Assembly: GCA_030636065.1 (NCBI GenBank) | Contig: DAOVXR010000066.1 | Location: 1 to 7,959, forward strand | Origin: Sedimentisphaerales bacterium | GTDB taxonomy: Bacteria; Planctomycetota; Phycisphaerae; Sedimentisphaerales; SM23-30 | Length of the DNA stretch: 7,959 bases | Reading direction: 5' to 3' | Part shown: positions 6,694 to 7,959 of the stretch, in pieces | Layout: each line of letters opens with the position of its first letter | Position numbering within the stretch: the stretch's first letter is position 1 | Program-made: the position numbers and the translations under genes | Notes under the pieces: model-generated | Seen by the model: only the letters and a program-made list of their open reading frames with translations | Database searches by the model: none | Told to the model about the DNA's origin: nothing

Positions 6694-6742
6694 CGTTGAA
6701 AGTTGAACGTTGAAAGTTGAACGTTGAATGTTGGACGTTCAA
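6694..6742. repeat. Heptamer array nGTTGAA, copy 2
   Basis: Seven contiguous heptads on the plus strand: CGTTGAA, AGTTGAA, CGTTGAA, AGTTGAA, CGTTGAA, TGTTGGA, CGTTCAA. It is preceded by ATTCGA and a CTTCTG-type stretch, as in the other two copies. The end forms a perfect 9-base inverted repeat, GTTGAACGT (6716-6724) and ACGTTCAAC (6735-6743), with a 10-base loop. It lies 45 bases upstream of the large gene's start codon. Confidence 0.85.
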
Positions 6743-6838
6743 CTCTTTCTATGTTCCCCGACAAACCGGGATTCAACTCTTCTTCCATTCTCTTCCTTTG
6801 TTATCTTCTGTTCTGATTTCTTAATTTCTTCAATTCGA

Positions 6839-6873
6839 CGTTGAAAGTTGAACGTTGAATGTTGGGCGTTCAA
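6839..6873. repeat. Heptamer array nGTTGAA, copy 3
   Basis: Five heptads on the plus strand: CGTTGAA, AGTTGAA, CGTTGAA, TGTTGGG, CGTTCAA, preceded by ATTCGA and an ATTTCTTAATTTCTTC stretch matching that of copy 1. GTTGAACG and CGTTCAAC at the end are an 8-base inverted repeat. Confidence 0.85.
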
Positions 6874-6910
6874 CCCTTTCTTTATTCTCTTCTCTTTCTC
6901 ACCACTTTCC

Positions 6911-6938
6911 TTTCTGTGCCTTTTGTGCTTTTTCGTGG
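6911..6938. repeat. Nonamer repeat (TTTCTGTGC type), three copies
   Basis: Plus strand TTTCTGTGC, CTTTTGTGC and TTTTTCGTGG, with a 9-base period broken by one extra T in the last unit. It belongs to the NNTCYGYGN family. Confidence 0.6.
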
Positions 6939-6954
6939 CTCTTAAATCTTAATT

Positions 6955-6981
6955 TCTCTGTGTCCTCGGTGCTCTCTGTGG
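6955..6981. repeat. Nonamer repeat (TCTCTGTGT type), three copies
   Basis: Plus strand TCTCTGTGT, CCTCGGTGC, TCTCTGTGG in exact 9-base register. It is of the same family as the units at 6911-6938 and 2125-2142. Confidence 0.7.
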
Positions 6982-6993
6982 CAAATTTTTCTT

Positions 6994-7020
6994 CTTTGCT
7001 TCCTTCGCTACCTTCTGTTC
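6994..7020. repeat. Nonamer repeat of a second type (CTTnnnTnC), three copies
   Basis: Plus strand CTTTGCTTC, CTTCGCTAC, CTTCTGTTC in exact 9-base register. It differs from the NNTCYGYGN nonamers in sequence but shares their period. Confidence 0.55.
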
Positions 7021-7053
7021 AATTTATTCTCATCTTTTCTGTATTCTTCTTCC

Positions 7054-7080
7054 CTTCTGTCTTCTGTCTTCTGTCTTCTG
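7054..7080. repeat. Heptamer tandem repeat CTTCTGT, 3.9 copies
   Basis: Plus strand CTTCTGT three times and a final CTTCTG, ending 16 bases before the MarR stop codon. It is the same unit as at 156-176, more than 6.8 kb away. Confidence 0.85.
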
Positions 7081-7096
7081 AATGCTCTCTTCTTCC

Positions 7097-7570
7097 TCAC
7101 CCTTTCGCGTCCTGACGAATTTTCTCTAACATCCGGATCAATTCTTTCTGTTCGTTCTGTTTGAATTCAGCCATAATCCTGTGGACTTCGTCTGCATAAC
7201 AGGGTTCGACTTTTTCCAGTAGTTTTTTGCCGTGCGCTGACAGCTTGATAATATTGGTTCGTCGATCTGAAGCTGCCGGCGTACGTCTTACCAGGCCGTC
7301 TCTTTCCATCCGATCTATGAGCGTAGTGATATTCGCTCTGTTGACCAGCATCATCTTACTGATTTGTGCCTGGCTGAGTCCTTCTTCCTGGCCGCTTTGG
7401 TGTGCCAGCAGCATCATCAGATTAAACTGCACATCTGTCAGGCCGAACGACCGCAAAAACCGCACCACCTCTTTTTTGAGACACGCGGCCGTATAGTACA
7501 CATTCAGCAGCACCTCATGCGGCAGCAGTTTGATCGGCGTTCGTAATTCCAATTCATCTTGCAGTATCAT
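7097..7570 (-). CDS. MarR-family transcriptional regulator
   Basis: A 157-residue protein of normal MarR length. It has an N-terminal dimerisation helix region (about 15-45), a helix-turn-helix around residues 64-90 (LSQAQISKMMLVNRANITTLIDRMERDGLV), and a wing with the signature SDRRTNIIKLS (101-111), followed by C-terminal dimerisation helices. Proteins of this family bind palindromic operators as dimers and usually repress nearby or divergent genes until a small ligand binds. Two imperfect palindromes lie just upstream (7590-7604 and 7628-7642), fitting self-control. The ligand cannot be read from the sequence. It is the first gene before the large activase-dehydratase gene on the same strand but 447 bases away, so co-regulation is possible but unproven. 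The ATG at 7570 has only a weak upstream purine stretch (GGAACGGA). Confidence 0.9.
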   Translation of the reverse strand: MILQDELELRTPIKLLPHEVLLNVYYTAACLKKEVVRFLRSFGLTDVQFNLMMLLAHQSGQEEGLSQAQISKMMLVNRANITTLIDRMERDGLVRRTPAASDRRTNIIKLSAHGKKLLEKVEPCYADEVHRIMAEFKQNEQKELIRMLEKIRQDAKG

Positions 7571-7589
7571 TATTATGTCCGTTCCAGGT

Positions 7590-7604
7590 CAAAATACTAT
7601 CTTG
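7590..7604. promoter_or_regulatory. Candidate MarR operator 1, 15-base palindrome
   Basis: The minus strand reads CAAgATA-g-TATtTTG: six of seven base pairs of the two arms match around a central base. It lies 19 bases before the MarR start codon, downstream of the predicted promoter, where a bound dimer would block transcription. Confidence 0.45.
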
Positions 7605-7613
7605 TTCGTATAT

Positions 7614-7642
7614 TAACTATATCCCTATTAACATTTTGTCAA
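7614..7642 (-). promoter_or_regulatory. Candidate sigma-70 promoter of the MarR gene
   Basis: Perfect -35 TTGACA (7642-7637). Two possible -10 hexamers follow: TAGTTA (7619-7614) at 17 bases spacing, or TATAGT (7621-7616) at 15 bases. Transcription would begin around 7607, about 37 bases before the start codon. Confidence 0.5.
7628..7642. promoter_or_regulatory. Candidate MarR operator 2, palindrome over both -35 boxes
   Basis: The minus strand reads TTgACA-aaa-TGTtAA, with five of six arm pairs matching. It covers the -35 of the MarR promoter and also the -35 of a predicted plus-strand promoter, so one bound dimer could shut both. Confidence 0.4.
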
Positions 7643-7656
7643 GTTGTTTTTATAAA
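7628..7656 (+). promoter_or_regulatory. Candidate divergent sigma-70 promoter
   Basis: Plus strand TTAACA (7628-7633), a 17-base spacer, and TATAAA (7651-7656), each hexamer one base from consensus. Predicted start near 7663. There is no protein gene downstream, but a strong terminator follows at 7720-7744. Confidence 0.4.
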
Positions 7657-7662
7657 TTATTC

Positions 7663-7744
7663 CCACCTTTTTTTATCAGTTTTGTAGGGTAGGGCTAATT
7701 GGCCCACGCGTTAGCTTAGCCCCACGTTTTATACGTGGGGTTTT
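7663..7744 (+). ncRNA. Possible small RNA divergent from the MarR gene
   Basis: Defined only by a promoter-like pair upstream and a terminator hairpin at its end; its length would be about 80 nucleotides. Internal structure includes GGGCTAA (7692-7698) paired with TTAGCCC (7716-7722), which overlaps the terminator's left arm, and an alternative GGGC/GCCC hairpin (7692-7695, 7702-7705). The 5' start is an estimate. No known RNA family is recognised. The middle also resembles widespread REP-like palindromes (GTAGGGT...GGCCCACG), which is the main alternative. Confidence 0.25.
7720..7744 (+). terminator. Rho-independent terminator, plus strand
   Basis: Perfect 8-base-pair stem CCCCACGT/ACGTGGGG with loop TTTAT, followed by TTTT and AAA. 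The U-run is only on the plus-strand side, so it acts on rightward transcripts. Confidence 0.65.
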
Positions 7745-7782
7745 AAATAGTCCGCCGTGCTCTTTGACCGATTTTCTTAAAA

Positions 7783-7803
7783 GTGCCAGGCACACTCCGT
7801 GTG
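7783..7803. repeat. Overlapping palindromes GTGCC-a-GGCAC and CACAC-tcc-GTGTG
   Basis: Two small perfect inverted repeats sharing three bases. They look like part of a REP-type dispersed element. No transposase gene is near enough in the window to support this. No gene is visible between 7745 and 7959. Confidence 0.4.
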
Positions 7804-7827
7804 GCGATCTTATTCGTCATTTATGGT

Positions 7828-7855
7828 TCAACTCCAATAAAGTTGATGCTTTTTT
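7828..7855 (+). terminator. Weak terminator-like hairpin with U-run
   Basis: TCAACT (7828-7833) pairs with AGTTGA (7841-7846), then TGC and six T (7850-7855). The stem is short and AT-rich. Its left arm can instead pair with TTGGAGTT at 7877-7884, so the structure is uncertain. Confidence 0.3.
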
Positions 7856-7891
7856 CAAGGTATTGATTACAAGACCTTGGAGTTTAACGCT

Positions 7892-7907
7892 ACCTGCCTT
7901 CGCAGGT
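7892..7907. repeat. Hairpin ACCTGC-cttc-GCAGGT
   Basis: A perfect 6-base inverted repeat with a 4-base loop. It resembles the 'CCTGCCTTCGCAGG' palindromes scattered in many bacterial genomes. It could be a dispersed repeat or a leader hairpin for a gene to the right. Confidence 0.4.
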
Positions 7908-7934
7908 ACAAGTTTATGGCCTCCGGCATGTTAC

Positions 7935-7943
7935 TGGTATAAT
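7935..7943 (+). promoter_or_regulatory. Candidate extended -10 promoter pointing out of the right edge
   Basis: Plus strand TGGTATAAT, a perfect TATAAT with TGn extension; no good -35 is present. Any gene it serves lies beyond the window. Confidence 0.3.
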
Positions 7944-7959
7944 CTACTATCTACGATAA

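Larger units (their letters stand above)
6650..7096. other. Repeat-filled intergenic region between the MarR gene and the large gene
   Basis: This 447-base gap contains no credible gene. It is made of two nGTTGAA heptamer arrays, a CTTCTGT heptamer array, and three nonamer triplets, joined by TTCTC-rich spacers. The plus strand is strongly pyrimidine-rich, so a transcript of the minus-strand genes would have a purine-rich leader. No good -35/-10 pair for the large gene stands out, so where its transcript starts cannot be read from the sequence. Confidence 0.7.

Noticed and set aside
6661..7081. CRISPR array
   Set aside because: The repeats are contiguous 7- or 9-base units without unique spacers of equal length, and no cas genes are present.
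6650..7096. Insertion sequence remnant in the gap
   Set aside because: There are no terminal inverted repeats, target duplications or transposase fragments; simple tandem repeats explain the sequence.
6855..7115. Plus-strand frame of 86 codons in the repeat-filled gap
   Set aside because: It is composed almost entirely of translated tandem repeats (Phe/Ser/Leu-rich) and has no ribosome binding site.
7868..7930. Short minus-strand frame beginning MPEAINLYLRR
   Set aside because: Only 20 codons, no ribosome binding site, and it overlaps hairpin-forming repeat-like DNA.

Overview
The window looks like a chromosomal segment of an uncultured anaerobic bacterium. All recognisable genes lie on the minus strand. 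Both large products are iron-sulfur enzymes of anaerobic types. The gaps between genes are filled with short tandem repeats of 7 and 9 bases. From memory, such repeats (translated as strings like 'NIQHSTFNV') are common in planctomycete (Phycisphaerae-like) assemblies, so Planctomycetota is my best guess at low confidence; no marker gene is present to prove it.

Layout in transcription order (right to left). 7571-7959 has no gene. It holds the promoter and palindromic operator candidates of a MarR-type regulator, a possible divergent small RNA ending in a strong hairpin terminator, several small palindromes and an outward-facing extended -10 near the right edge. 7097-7570 is the MarR-family regulator. 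6650-7096 is a 447-base gap made almost wholly of tandem repeats. 2198-6649 encodes a 1483-residue protein with two BadF/HgdC-type ATPase (activase) modules, a Cys-rich linker, a DUF2229 region and a 2-hydroxyacyl-CoA dehydratase/double-cubane-like C-terminus. This is the architecture of the large activase-dehydratase proteins that include clostridial PlsA (plasmalogen synthesis) and bacterial glycerol ester reductase (Ger). 193-2088 is a radical SAM gene of the COG1964/Tes (tetraether synthase, MJ0619-like) family, interrupted by a single in-frame TAA. At the left edge a further minus-strand gene starts (MDKYIG...) behind a strong ribosome binding site.

How the genes may work together: an ATP-driven ester-to-ether reductase next to a radical SAM enzyme that joins lipid tails is the pair expected for ether-linked, membrane-spanning (tetraether-like) bacterial lipids. 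This is the most interesting reading of the window, and the MarR protein is a plausible regulator. It rests on family resemblance and adjacency, not on direct evidence. The internal stop means that the second enzyme may be broken, made as two pieces, read through, or misread in the assembly.

The other notable theme is repeat DNA. Three same-orientation copies of a composite heptamer module occur in 8 kb, and one of them supplies the last codons of the radical SAM gene. Related nonamers occur in every gap that separates genes on the left and centre of the window.
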